Shown: piece after piece, positions 7,766 through 16,252 of the stretch | Layout of the letters: the number at the start of each line of letters is the position of its first letter | Position numbering within the stretch: position 1 is the stretch's first letter | Source: Deltaproteobacteria bacterium | GTDB lineage: Bacteria; Myxococcota_A; UBA9042; DTJE01 | Assembly (NCBI GenBank): GCA_029555025.1 | Contig: JAKPTZ010000007.1 | Location: 1-64,000, forward strand | Length of the DNA: 64,000 bases | Direction of reading: 5' to 3' | The notes under the pieces: model-generated | Seen by the model: the letters and a program-made list of their open reading frames with translations, nothing else | The model's database searches: none | What the model was told of the DNA's origin: nothing | Program-made: the position numbers and the translations under genes

Positions 7766-9337
7766 ATGAAGACAAGCAAGCTGGGCCTGGACTTTGAAAA
7801 GGTTGATGCGGCACGTGCCGCAGCCTCCGAAATCGCGGCTTCCGTGATGGATTTTGCCGCGAAGCGCACCACCACATCCGTTGAACGCGCGACCTTGCGC
7901 ATGATGGGTGTCGAGGGAGCCGACGCTGAAGGCGTCCACTGGGTGAACCGCGTAGTCGATTCCCCGACGGGACGGGACCTGCTGGCCCACGGCCTGTCGG
8001 TTCCTTTCGCGGATGCGGTCGCGCGAACCGGCATGGATGCGTCCGAAACGGCAAGGGCCGTTGCCGCCGGCTCGGTCGAAATGGCGATGCCGTCCGGCGA
8101 GGCCCTTGAACACGCGGTTGCCGCGGCCGAAGACCTTGCCGCAGACAGTTTCCGACGGATCCGAACCCAGCGCTCCAGGCGCCAGGAATCCCTTGCCGAA
8201 CTCGGGGAAGGCGAGCGCCCCCTGCTTTACGTCATCGTGGCCACCGGCAACATCTTCGAGGACGTCGATCAGGCCAGGGTCGCGGCCAAGGCCGGCGCAC
8301 AGGTGATCGCGGTCATCAGATCAACGGCCCAGAGCCTTCTGGACTATATTCCCGAGGGCCCGACCACCGAAGGATTCGGCGGCACCTTCGCGACCCAGGC
8401 CAACTTCAGGATCATGCGCGACGCGCTTGACGAGGTCAGCCGGGAAGAGGGCCGGTACATCCGCCTGTGCAACTACGCAAGCGGCCTCTGCATGCCGGAA
8501 ATGTCCTGCCTGGGCGCGATGGAACGGCTGGACGTGATGCTGAACGACGCACTCTACGGCATCCTTTTCCGCAACATCAACATGCAGCGGACCTTGACCG
8601 ACCAGCGCTTCGCCAGACTGGCCGCTGCGGCTGGCGGATTCATCATCAACACCGGCGAGGACAACTACCTGACGACGGCCGACGCCGCGAAGTCGGAACA
8701 CACGGTCCTGGCGTCGGATCTGATTAACGAACAGATCGCCTTGCGGTGCGGACTCCAGCCGGAACAGCTCGGACTTGGCCATGCTATGCAGATGAATCCG
8801 TGGTCCGAAGACATGTTCCTGAAGGAAGTGGCGATGGCCCAACTGGTTCGCGAGGTCTTCCCCGGATGCCCCATCAAGTACATGCCCCCGACCAAGTACA
8901 TGACGGGAAACATATTCCGGGGTCACGTCCAGGACGCGCTGTTCAACATGGCCGCCGTCATGACCGATCAGGGAATCCACCTGCTCGGGATGATGACCGA
9001 AGCGATGCACACGCCCCACATACACGATCGCTACCTGGCGCTCGAATCCGGGGCGATGATTCGCCAGGCCGCGCGGCATCTGGGGGACGAAATCGAATTC
9101 AAGGAAGGCGGCATCGTTCGCGGATACGCCGCCGAAGTGCTTGAAAACACATGCGCGCTGCTTGAACAGATAAGACGCGAAGGTCTTTTCGACGCGATAT
9201 CCCGCGGAGTGTTTGCCGACGTCCGGCGCCATATGGATTCCGGACGCGGGCTGGATGGCGTAGCGTTGCGCGCGGATGACTACCGCAACCCGGTTGAATC
9301 GATGCTTTCGTTGATGGCCGGCGTGAAAGGGGAATGA
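7766..9337 (+). CDS. kamD: Lysine 5,6-aminomutase alpha subunit
   Basis: The 523-residue catalytic alpha subunit, a TIM-barrel partner that with KamE moves the terminal amino group of D-lysine or L-beta-lysine using PLP and adenosylcobalamin. Length and the conserved core (for example RYIRLCNYASGLCMPEMSC, INTGEDNYLTTADA and AMQMNPWSEDMFLKEVAMAQLVREVFP) fit the family. ATG 7766 follows GGAG by six bases; a TTG two codons earlier is less likely. It overlaps the next gene in an ATGA, so alpha and beta are translationally coupled. Confidence 0.93.
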   Translation: MKTSKLGLDFEKVDAARAAASEIAASVMDFAAKRTTTSVERATLRMMGVEGADAEGVHWVNRVVDSPTGRDLLAHGLSVPFADAVARTGMDASETARAVAAGSVEMAMPSGEALEHAVAAAEDLAADSFRRIRTQRSRRQESLAELGEGERPLLYVIVATGNIFEDVDQARVAAKAGAQVIAVIRSTAQSLLDYIPEGPTTEGFGGTFATQANFRIMRDALDEVSREEGRYIRLCNYASGLCMPEMSCLGAMERLDVMLNDALYGILFRNINMQRTLTDQRFARLAAAAGGFIINTGEDNYLTTADAAKSEHTVLASDLINEQIALRCGLQPEQLGLGHAMQMNPWSEDMFLKEVAMAQLVREVFPGCPIKYMPPTKYMTGNIFRGHVQDALFNMAAVMTDQGIHLLGMMTEAMHTPHIHDRYLALESGAMIRQAARHLGDEIEFKEGGIVRGYAAEVLENTCALLEQIRREGLFDAISRGVFADVRRHMDSGRGLDGVALRADDYRNPVESMLSLMAGVKGE

Positions 9338-10119
9338 TGAACATGGAATCCACAAAAAACGCTGTATTCCCGAAGGGCGTTGACCCAACCAGGATCAAGC
9401 CGTACGGCGACACCATGAACGACGGCCAGGTGCAGCTTTCGTTCAGCCTGCCCGTGCCGATGGGCCCCGAGGCCCGCGAAGCCGCCCGCAGGATTGCCGG
9501 AAGGATGGGCCTGAAGGAACCTTCGATTTATCATGAAACCGATCTTGGTCACGGATTCTCATACTTCATCGTTTATGGGAAGTGCACCCACACCATCGAC
9601 TTCTCGGCCATCGTCGTGCCGAAGATTGACATGGAAGTGATGGGATTTCACGAAATCGAACACTTCATGGAAAAGCACTTCGACCGGCGGATTCGCGTCG
9701 TCGGCGCCTGCACCGGCAGCGACGCGCACACGGTCGGCATCGATGCAATCATGGACATGAAGGGATACAACGGCGAATACGGGCTCGAGCGATACCCGAC
9801 ATTCGAAACCATCAACATGGGCAGCCAGGTATCGAATGAAACCCTGCTTGCCAGGATTGTCGAATTCAAGGCGGATGCGGTTCTGGTAAGCCAGGTCGTG
9901 ACCCAGAAGGACGTCCACCTGTCCAACCTTGCGGAACTGGTCGACATGGTCGAGGCCCAGGGGGTGCGCCAGGATCTGCTGATGATCTGTGGCGGCCCCA
10001 GGATTTCCCACGAAGTCGCCCTGGAACTCGGGTTCGACGCCGGCTTCGGGCCTGGAACCAAACCGAACCACGTGGCCGGCTACATCGCACAGGAACTGGT
10101 CAGAAGAAGACGATCCTGA
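9334..10119 (+). CDS. kamE: Lysine 5,6-aminomutase beta subunit (cobalamin-binding)
   Basis: The 261-residue beta subunit carries the B12-binding Rossmann domain. The DxHxxG motif reads DAHTVG with His132 as the lower cobalt ligand. Lys143 in DMKGYNGEYG is the expected PLP Schiff-base lysine; in the clostridial enzyme these are His133 and Lys144. The late region has the TGSD, VSQVVTQKDVH and CGGPRI segments expected around the B12 tail. It starts in an ATGA overlap with kamD. No other lysine-fermentation gene (kamA, kamC, kce, kal, kdd) follows, so substrate supply and downstream steps must be elsewhere, or the enzyme serves another purpose. Confidence 0.95.
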   Translation: MMNMESTKNAVFPKGVDPTRIKPYGDTMNDGQVQLSFSLPVPMGPEAREAARRIAGRMGLKEPSIYHETDLGHGFSYFIVYGKCTHTIDFSAIVVPKIDMEVMGFHEIEHFMEKHFDRRIRVVGACTGSDAHTVGIDAIMDMKGYNGEYGLERYPTFETINMGSQVSNETLLARIVEFKADAVLVSQVVTQKDVHLSNLAELVDMVEAQGVRQDLLMICGGPRISHEVALELGFDAGFGPGTKPNHVAGYIAQELVRRRRS

Positions 10120-10249
10120 GATAGCCGACATAATCTGGGATATTTTTACAAAAATTTTTTCGAGCTTGAGCCAATACCAAATCTAGCCGCCAGATAAGCC
10201 ACCGAAATTAAACAACAATTCTTATTCGGATAAAAAACATCAAATTAGC

Positions 10250-10278
10250 TTGACATATCTACGAGCCACGATTAAATT
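10250..10278 (+). promoter_or_regulatory. Sigma-70 type promoter of the small Cys-rich gene
   Basis: TTGACA (10250-10255), a 17-base spacer and TAAATT (10273-10278) lie in a markedly A+T-rich stretch (about 10120-10330). The predicted start of transcription is about 50 bases before the ATG of the small protein. Apart from this promoter I see nothing recognisable in the gap after kamE. Confidence 0.65.
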
Positions 10279-10333
10279 CATCCTAGTTGTTTGAATTAAA
10301 CATCCCTGAATACGATGGACGGAGGAGTTGAAA

Positions 10334-10552
10334 ATGCGTGGAACCCAGACTGGCGCCTCAAGTTCACCAAAGTGCCGCACCTTTGATTGCAAGTTCTACT
10401 GCAGGGCAAAGCGCCGTGACGTCGACACGGAATCGTGCATCAACGACTTCGTCACGGCAAACGCCTTTGAAAACAAGAGATCCGCATGCTTCAGGTGCCA
10501 CCAGGGGCGGAAGGTTCGCGAGGAATTCGCGGGAACCCTGGGCAACACCTAG
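10334..10552 (+). CDS. Small Cys-rich protein of unknown function
   Basis: A 72-residue basic protein with Cys at 14, 19, 23, 35, 52 and 55, the last pair as CFRCH. The pattern suggests a metal-binding (zinc or Fe-S) knuckle rather than an exported disulphide protein, since no signal peptide is present. The ATG at 10334 is preceded by a strong GGAGGAG and a near-consensus promoter, so expression is likely. It stands alone between kamE and the oppositely oriented thiolase gene, whose stop is 17 bases away. I do not recognise a family. Confidence 0.6.
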   Translation: MRGTQTGASSSPKCRTFDCKFYCRAKRRDVDTESCINDFVTANAFENKRSACFRCHQGRKVREEFAGTLGNT

Positions 10553-10569
10553 GCATTGACGAGTTGCGG

Positions 10570-11790
10570 TCAGCGCACCTTTCGCAGAACCGTGGTGACC
10601 GAAGCGCAGATCGGGCCGCCGATATTGAATGACGCCGCGTACTCGGGATCCTTCACCTTAAGTCCATCCGGAACCTGTCCGGTAAGCTGTCTGTAATTCC
10701 AGCCGACCATGGCGACGCCCGTGGCCCCGACGGGGTGGCCCTTTGCGATCAATCCACCGGAAGTGTTAATCGGAACGCCGTTGCCATCTATCCTTGCGCG
10801 GCCATCCACGTAGTAGAAGACCCCCTTTCCGGGATCGGCAAGACCAAGGATTTCGACGGCGATGGCACCCATGATTCCGAAGCAGTCGTGAACCTCGGCG
10901 ACATCGATGTTTTCCGCATGAATGCCGGCCATGTCGTACGCCGCGTTCATGGCCTTGTAGGCGGCCGCCGGCCTGATGACGTCACGGCCCGTCACGGAAA
11001 GCGGATCAACCGCGGCGCCGAATCCGACGAGTTCGACGACCTTGTCCGGAGCAATACCCAGGCGATCGATACCTTCCTGGGTTGCAAGAATGATGGCGGC
11101 GTACCCGTCGGAAACCTGGCTGCACTCGAACGTCTTCAGCGGCAACCCGTCAACCACATAGCGATTCGGGCCGTCCAGCGTCATCACCTTGTCAACCGAC
11201 ATCTGGACCTTGTTCATCTGGGCCAGCGGATTCATGTTCGCATGCCGGTACATCGTCACGGGCACGTGGGCCAGTTCCTCTTCGGTGACGCCCCACTCCT
11301 TCATATATCGATCCATGACCTCGGCAAACAGGTGGGGGAAGATGAAGACCTTGCCTTCCCGGTTCTCGGGATGCGATGCCGTTCCCAGCGCCTTGCCGAT
11401 CAGGACGCCGTCCATCTTGCCTTCGTCGTTGCGCATCTTCTCGATCCCGATCGCGATGCCGACGTCGCCGAACCCGAGCAGGAGCTTGTACACGACGGAA
11501 AGAATCGCCTGGCCACCACTCGCGCATGCGTTCTCGACGCACTCAATGTTCTTGCCCGCCATCCCCGGCACCGCGGCCAGCAGCCCGCCCATCAGAGTCT
11601 GATCATTAAGTATCGGAACAATCAGGCCGGCAATGGATCCCACATCGATGGAGGCCGTCTCGATCCCGGCGTCAGCCGCGGCACCCTCGGCGGCCGCGCC
11701 AATCATGGCCGGAATTGACATCGCCCCCAGCTTTCCGAATGGACTTTGATGGTAACCGACAACGAAAATCCTCTTCCTTTCCCGGAACAT
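10570..11790 (-). CDS. Thiolase / acetyl-CoA acetyltransferase family protein (SCP-x-like)
   Basis: A 406-residue thiolase-fold enzyme. The nucleophile Cys is in ECVENACASGGQAI. The late GGLIAKGHPVGATGVAM has the conserved His-Pro, and the late Cys/His region is present as GGPICASVTTVL. HDCFGIMGAIAVEILG is typical of the SCP-x/lipid-transfer thiolase branch, which lacks some motifs of biosynthetic thiolases. It may cleave 3-ketoacyl-CoA or act on an unusual substrate. ATG 11790 with GAGG upstream was chosen; the frame remains open for 35 codons further but looks non-coding. It ends close to the small Cys-rich gene on the other strand. A link to the kam genes is possible but unproven. Confidence 0.85.
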   Translation of the reverse strand: MFRERKRIFVVGYHQSPFGKLGAMSIPAMIGAAAEGAAADAGIETASIDVGSIAGLIVPILNDQTLMGGLLAAVPGMAGKNIECVENACASGGQAILSVVYKLLLGFGDVGIAIGIEKMRNDEGKMDGVLIGKALGTASHPENREGKVFIFPHLFAEVMDRYMKEWGVTEEELAHVPVTMYRHANMNPLAQMNKVQMSVDKVMTLDGPNRYVVDGLPLKTFECSQVSDGYAAIILATQEGIDRLGIAPDKVVELVGFGAAVDPLSVTGRDVIRPAAAYKAMNAAYDMAGIHAENIDVAEVHDCFGIMGAIAVEILGLADPGKGVFYYVDGRARIDGNGVPINTSGGLIAKGHPVGATGVAMVGWNYRQLTGQVPDGLKVKDPEYAASFNIGGPICASVTTVLRKVR

Positions 11791-11870
11791 GTGAGACCTC
11801 GATTCAAGCTGCAAAAATCTTACATCAAACGGGAAAAATTCAACACACAAGTCTTTACCGTTTGAAGTCG

Positions 11871-11898
11871 TTGACATTTCGATGAATTCGGACATAAT
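11871..11898 (+). promoter_or_regulatory. Near-consensus sigma-70 promoter of the Cys-rich lipoprotein gene
   Basis: TTGACA (11871-11876), a 16-base spacer and CATAAT (11893-11898). The predicted transcript would start near 11905, just before a large inverted repeat. Confidence 0.75.
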
Positions 11899-11913
11899 GG
11901 TCGCACTTCGTAT

Positions 11914-11970
11914 GAGACTTCAGTCCCAATGGTGGGACGGATTGCTGAAGTCTCGGTCCCATGGTGGGGC
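11914..11970 (+). promoter_or_regulatory. Nested inverted repeat in the lipoprotein mRNA leader
   Basis: GAGACTTCAG (11914-11923) is perfectly complementary to CTGAAGTCTC (11945-11954). Nested inside, GTCCCA (11923-11928) pairs with TGGGAC (11933-11938). A second partial copy, GGTCCCATGGTGGGGC, follows at 11955-11970, directly before AGGAGGA. It could be an mRNA stabiliser, a translational switch or a protein-binding element. Confidence 0.55.
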
Positions 11971-11988
11971 AGAAGGAGGAATATTACA

Positions 11989-12540
11989 ATGAAGAAGCTG
12001 TCTTTGGTTCTGGTGTGCGCGTTCGCAATGGTTTTTGCTGTTTCCTGTGCCAAGAAGGCAACCCCGGATGCCTGCAAGGAAGCTTGCGCGAAGCAGGCGG
12101 AACTGGTCAAGGCCGCCCAGCCGCAGGAAGCGGTGGCTGACCCCGTCCAGAAGATCGCCGATGAATTCCAGGTCAAGATGACCGAAATGCAGACCGCCCA
12201 GGGCGCCGACATCCAGGCGATCCAGACCGAATGCGACACCGCCGCCGCCAACCTGACCGCCGAAGCCGACAAGGCGAAGGCCACTGAAGAATGCACCGCG
12301 AAGAAGAACGCGAAGGCCGAAGAATGGGCCCCGAAGTTCGCCGAACTGGCCGCCCAGAAGGACGCCGCCGTCGCCGCCGCCCAGAAGGCGAAGGACGAAG
12401 CCGCTGCCGCCGCCGCCGCCGAAGCCGAAGCCAAGCTGGCTGCCTGCGCCGACGAATGCGTCAAGGCCCGTTGCACCGAAGCGAAGGTCACCTGCCAGAT
12501 CGCGGCGACCAACCTCGATGAATTCAACGCCTGCAAGTGA
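11989..12540 (+). CDS. Ala-rich, Cys-rich helical lipoprotein of unknown function
   Basis: A 183-residue protein with a lipoprotein signal (MKKLSLVLVCAFAMVFAVSC, lipidated Cys20). The mature part is almost entirely helix-forming, rich in Ala, Lys, Glu and Gln, including a run of Ala codons around 12402-12425. It has repeated CxxxC-like pairs (CKEAC, CADEC) and further Cys near the end, suggesting disulphide-stapled helical hairpins in the periplasm. A very strong ribosome site (AGGAGGA), a near-consensus promoter and a structured leader point to an abundant envelope protein, perhaps with a structural role like Lpp. No family is recognised. Confidence 0.8.
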   Translation: MKKLSLVLVCAFAMVFAVSCAKKATPDACKEACAKQAELVKAAQPQEAVADPVQKIADEFQVKMTEMQTAQGADIQAIQTECDTAAANLTAEADKAKATEECTAKKNAKAEEWAPKFAELAAQKDAAVAAAQKAKDEAAAAAAAEAEAKLAACADECVKARCTEAKVTCQIAATNLDEFNACK

Positions 12541-12661
12541 TTCGCGACTGATTCCCGTCCGTAATCCCCGACCATCTCCATAAGCCATCCGGACACAATC
12601 CGATTGACACCGGGCCGCTTCGAAACGAAACTGGTTTGCGGCATTTTCCGGAGTCATGCGC

Positions 12662-14980
12662 ATGCGGACTTTCATCTCCTTCTGTGTTCCAGTCATCGCC
12701 ATTCTTGTCGTGGCCACGGGTTGCGAGGGGCGCCGGGTCACCCATGAACAGGACAACGGCGGTATTCCGGACGGGTATTCCTTCGACCTGGCCCATTACG
12801 ATCTGGTCGGCATCGATCTGAACGGACTGGATCTGAACAGCCTTGACATCAGACTGCCGGATTACGGCGGCGACGCTTTTGAGCAGAACGGCCCGATTGC
12901 GAGGCTGCAGAAGTCCGACCTGAGCGTCATCTGCCCCCCGGACGGACAGGCCGAGCCCCCCGGCTTCCAGAACGGGGAAACGGACATCCTGATGGACGTG
13001 GTCGTCACGGCGCCCAAGCAGGAAGCCTCATCAACTCTTGACCGCTACTTCGTGGCCGAGGCCACCCTTTCCAGGGCAACCCCCTGGACCGGTGCCGCCA
13101 TGACGATCAAGAAGGAACTGGGCCTTCCGGATTTCAACGTTGGCGATGTCCTTTCCGTGACGGCAAGCCATCTGGAATACTACTGCCTGACCCAGTTGAC
13201 GGCCTCAGCCGCCACGCGCATCGCGACGGATCAGCCGCTTGAGCCGGTCGATGTCGATCCGGCCGAAATCGGATCCCAGGATCCAGCAACGGCAGAAAAG
13301 TGGGAAGGCGTCCTGGTTCGCCTGCCCGACGTCAAGATCACGGACGCCGCCAAGCCCTATGGCGAATTCGAGGTAACCGGCGGCGTCACGATCAAGCCGT
13401 CTTTCGGGATCACCTACAAACCGGTGGCCGACGAGGAATTCGACGAGATTGTTGGCGTTGTCGATTATTCGTACGGCAAGTACGTTGTCCTGCCCAGGTC
13501 GAATCAGGATCTGGTGCTGAAGGGCGGCAATACCCCGGACGTCATTGAACCGGGTGACATGATTGATCCTCCCGACGTTTCATACGACCTTCCGGAAGGC
13601 GTCGAGCCGCCGACATCGGTCATAGCGATACAGTCGGCGGACACCAGCACCGGATGCACGGCCAACACATCCATTAAGACCATCGCCGACGGCCTCGCAT
13701 TCAACGACCTGGTCGTGGTAAGTCCGAAATTCGTCGCGAAGGCCGGCCAGCTTGACGGCTATTACGTCTGCCAGGGCTTGCTGAATCCGCTTCTGCCCTA
13801 CTCGTGCATCGCGATGACCATCGACGTGTCGGCACCCGAAAAATTCGCGCCGGGCGACGTCATCGACGCGGAAGGGAAGGTCATCGAGTATTACTGCTTC
13901 ACCGAAATTTCCGCCACCGCGGCGACGAAGGTCGGCACCGCCGAAATTCCCGACCCGATCGAACTGGCTCCGGAATTGCCTGGCTCCCAGAATCCATCTC
14001 AAGTAGAACCATACGAAGGCGTCCTGGTTACCGTTTCCAATGTTGAAATCACCGAGACCCCGACAAACGGATCTGACGGGAAGGATCACGGTTCATTCAA
14101 GGTAACCGGCGGATTGGTGGTCGGGAATGCCTTCTACCTGGAGTATATGAACTCGCGTTCCGATGGAAGGGCAATCGGACAAAAGTTCCTGTCGATCACC
14201 GGCGTGCTGGCATATTCGTACGGAAGGTATGAACTGATGCCAAGGTCGATGGCCGACCTGGAGTTCGACGGCGACCCAATCGTGGTCGAAAAGGATCAGC
14301 CCGACATCGTGGCGCCGGACGTGCCGGACGCGCCGCTGACGATGCACCAGATCCAGGCGGCGACGCCGTCAACCGGCTGCACCACAGACGGCTTCGTCAA
14401 CGTTTTCAACAATGTCGCGTTCGCGCAGGTGATTGTTACGGCGCCGAAATTCTCCTCGACGTCGAGCCTTGACGGATACTATGTCGAAGACTATCCGGTG
14501 GCGGAGGATCGTTCCTTCAACGGAATGGCCGTCGTGGCGGACAAGACCCTGGCAACGGCCTTCGTGCCCGGCGACGTCATCACGATTTCCGACGGCGACT
14601 ACTACGAGTACTACTGCTTCAGCCAGGTGCAGATCAACGCGGCCGCAAAGGATTCGACCGACACGGCCCCGGGGCCGATCGACATCGACCTGTCGGTGCT
14701 TGAAAACGCCGGAAGCGGTGCCCTGGCGCGCTGCGAGGAACTTGAAGGTCTTCTGGTCCGGATACCGGCCACGACAATCACTGCCGCGACGTCTTCGGAT
14801 ACCAAGACCTGGTTTGAAGTCGGAAACGGCATCCATGTCAGCAACCAGTTCTACATCCAGGGATTTACCCCGACGGCGGACGCCGCGGTTGCTTCGATTA
14901 CCGGGCTGGTTCGCTATCACTTCGGCAAATTCCGCATTGCTCCCAGAAGCCTCGATGACATCGTGATGGCCACGAAATAG
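12662..14980 (+). CDS. Lipoprotein with three OB-fold-like repeats
   Basis: A protein of about 772 residues with a lipobox (VVATGC) and an Asp/Gly/Leu-rich linker, then three repeats of about 200 residues. Each repeat contains LDxYxV near its start, FxxGDV(I/L), YYC(L/F)(T/S), a hydrophobic strand EGxLVxxP or EGVLVTVS, and ends with YGKxxLxPRS or similar. The pattern resembles the OB-fold-like domains of YhcR/ExeM-type extracellular nucleases, but no nuclease domain follows. A surface binding or adhesive role is inferred. ATG 12662 is preferred to 12656 because GGAG at 12650 is better spaced. Confidence 0.75.
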   Translation: MRTFISFCVPVIAILVVATGCEGRRVTHEQDNGGIPDGYSFDLAHYDLVGIDLNGLDLNSLDIRLPDYGGDAFEQNGPIARLQKSDLSVICPPDGQAEPPGFQNGETDILMDVVVTAPKQEASSTLDRYFVAEATLSRATPWTGAAMTIKKELGLPDFNVGDVLSVTASHLEYYCLTQLTASAATRIATDQPLEPVDVDPAEIGSQDPATAEKWEGVLVRLPDVKITDAAKPYGEFEVTGGVTIKPSFGITYKPVADEEFDEIVGVVDYSYGKYVVLPRSNQDLVLKGGNTPDVIEPGDMIDPPDVSYDLPEGVEPPTSVIAIQSADTSTGCTANTSIKTIADGLAFNDLVVVSPKFVAKAGQLDGYYVCQGLLNPLLPYSCIAMTIDVSAPEKFAPGDVIDAEGKVIEYYCFTEISATAATKVGTAEIPDPIELAPELPGSQNPSQVEPYEGVLVTVSNVEITETPTNGSDGKDHGSFKVTGGLVVGNAFYLEYMNSRSDGRAIGQKFLSITGVLAYSYGRYELMPRSMADLEFDGDPIVVEKDQPDIVAPDVPDAPLTMHQIQAATPSTGCTTDGFVNVFNNVAFAQVIVTAPKFSSTSSLDGYYVEDYPVAEDRSFNGMAVVADKTLATAFVPGDVITISDGDYYEYYCFSQVQINAAAKDSTDTAPGPIDIDLSVLENAGSGALARCEELEGLLVRIPATTITAATSSDTKTWFEVGNGIHVSNQFYIQGFTPTADAAVASITGLVRYHFGKFRIAPRSLDDIVMATK

Positions 14981-15139
14981 GCTTTTTCCTGACAGCGGCC
15001 GGCATCGGCCGAAAAAATCCCGAAATTGCGCCGATTACCGTCATTTACCTTGTGCCATTTTAAGTGGTTCCTGTGATATGCTTGCCGCGACTGTTTACCG
15101 GGTCGCCCGGTTTTGAATTCGGTAAGACCGGAGGAAGTG

Positions 15140-16216
15140 ATGCTGAAGAGAATTCCCTTGCTCCTGTGCGCCCTGGTGGCGGCGTCGCTGACGGCCGTCA
15201 GCCTTGATGCGGTGGCGCAGTCCGCGGCCGAGGATGCCGGCTGGCAGGAAGAAAAGCCGGCGGAAGAACCGGCGGCGGCCGACGATTCCGAACAGGCAGC
15301 CGCGACCGACGGGGAAAAGGCAGAAAAGAAGGCCGAAGAACCATTCGACGAAGACAAGCCAATGGTTCGGGGCAAGACCGTCTATATGGCAGACCGCGGA
15401 ATCATCCTGCCGCTCGGCACCGGCGAGGCGCGCCTGGATCTGTTCGTCGGGCTTAACAAAGGCATGGAAGGTCGAGTTTTCGGGGTCGGCTCGGCGCTGG
15501 CTTCGGAAAGAAACGTCGGCCTGACCTTCAGGGGAACCCTGTGGGGCCCGTTTGAGATGGGCATGTCGGTTCAGTATCTGCAGACGCTCGACAACGGCAA
15601 GAAGACCAGGCCGCACGGCAACTTCGACGGAACCACCACCCCACCTTCGACCGGCCGCGGCCCCGAAGGCGATGGAACCCGCAGGGTGGCCGGTTACGGA
15701 TACAAGTTCGCCGACGGCTTCAGCCAGTTCGTTCCCGCCTACCTTTACGGTCGTTTCAAGGTCGTGGAACAGTTCGGCGTTGAACTGGGCCTTCAGATTC
15801 CGACCATGCAGGCCGACGGATTCAACCGCCCGGCCCTGAGAATCGGGCTGCCGGTTCAGTACATCGCGGTGCCGGGGCTGCTGAAGATCCACGCCAGGCC
15901 GGATCTGCTGATCGGTTTTGGGACGACCGAGCCGCAGGATTCCGCAATGCCTTCGGAGCCGGTCAACGTCGGATTCTATGTCGATGCCGGCATAACGATC
16001 TCGGTTGCCAAGGTCTTTTTCGACGTAACCGTCGGATACGGTCTGGACGTTTATCCGTTCAAATCCGGTTATCTGCCGATGTCGATCCTGGTTGGTTACC
16101 AGGTTCTTACCAGGCTTGACGTTTTCGCCGGGTTCACGCTTGAAAACATGACCCCCGAATTCGGCGGCGCCGGCGACGCCCGCAGCCTTTCTGTCGGCTT
16201 CCAGTGCCGGTTCTAG
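15140..16216 (+). CDS. Outer-membrane beta-barrel protein, paralogue A
   Basis: A 358-residue exported protein with a signal peptide ending near AVAQ. An Ala/Glu/Lys-rich acidic linker (about residues 27-78) is followed by an amphipathic beta-strand domain ending in SVGFQCRF, where the terminal Phe fits a Bam recognition signal. Alternating strands such as ARLDLFVGLN and VFFDVTVGYGLDVY support a barrel of about 12 strands. ATG 15140 follows GAGGAA; an in-frame start nine codons earlier is unlikely. It heads a run of four envelope genes and is similar in its final strands to the next gene. Function is unknown. Confidence 0.75.
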   Translation: MLKRIPLLLCALVAASLTAVSLDAVAQSAAEDAGWQEEKPAEEPAAADDSEQAAATDGEKAEKKAEEPFDEDKPMVRGKTVYMADRGIILPLGTGEARLDLFVGLNKGMEGRVFGVGSALASERNVGLTFRGTLWGPFEMGMSVQYLQTLDNGKKTRPHGNFDGTTTPPSTGRGPEGDGTRRVAGYGYKFADGFSQFVPAYLYGRFKVVEQFGVELGLQIPTMQADGFNRPALRIGLPVQYIAVPGLLKIHARPDLLIGFGTTEPQDSAMPSEPVNVGFYVDAGITISVAKVFFDVTVGYGLDVYPFKSGYLPMSILVGYQVLTRLDVFAGFTLENMTPEFGGAGDARSLSVGFQCRF

Positions 16217-16252
16217 GCCGCAGTGGCCGTTTTTCTCCATGCGGATTTCCCG

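Noticed and set aside
12402-12425. GCC repeat run as a microsatellite or mobile-element mark
   Set aside because: It is the coding sequence of an Ala-rich helix in frame with the lipoprotein.
14997-15016. CGGCC...GGCCG hairpin after the three-repeat lipoprotein as a terminator
   Set aside because: It is followed by a run of A, not T, on the plus strand, and no minus-strand gene ends there.
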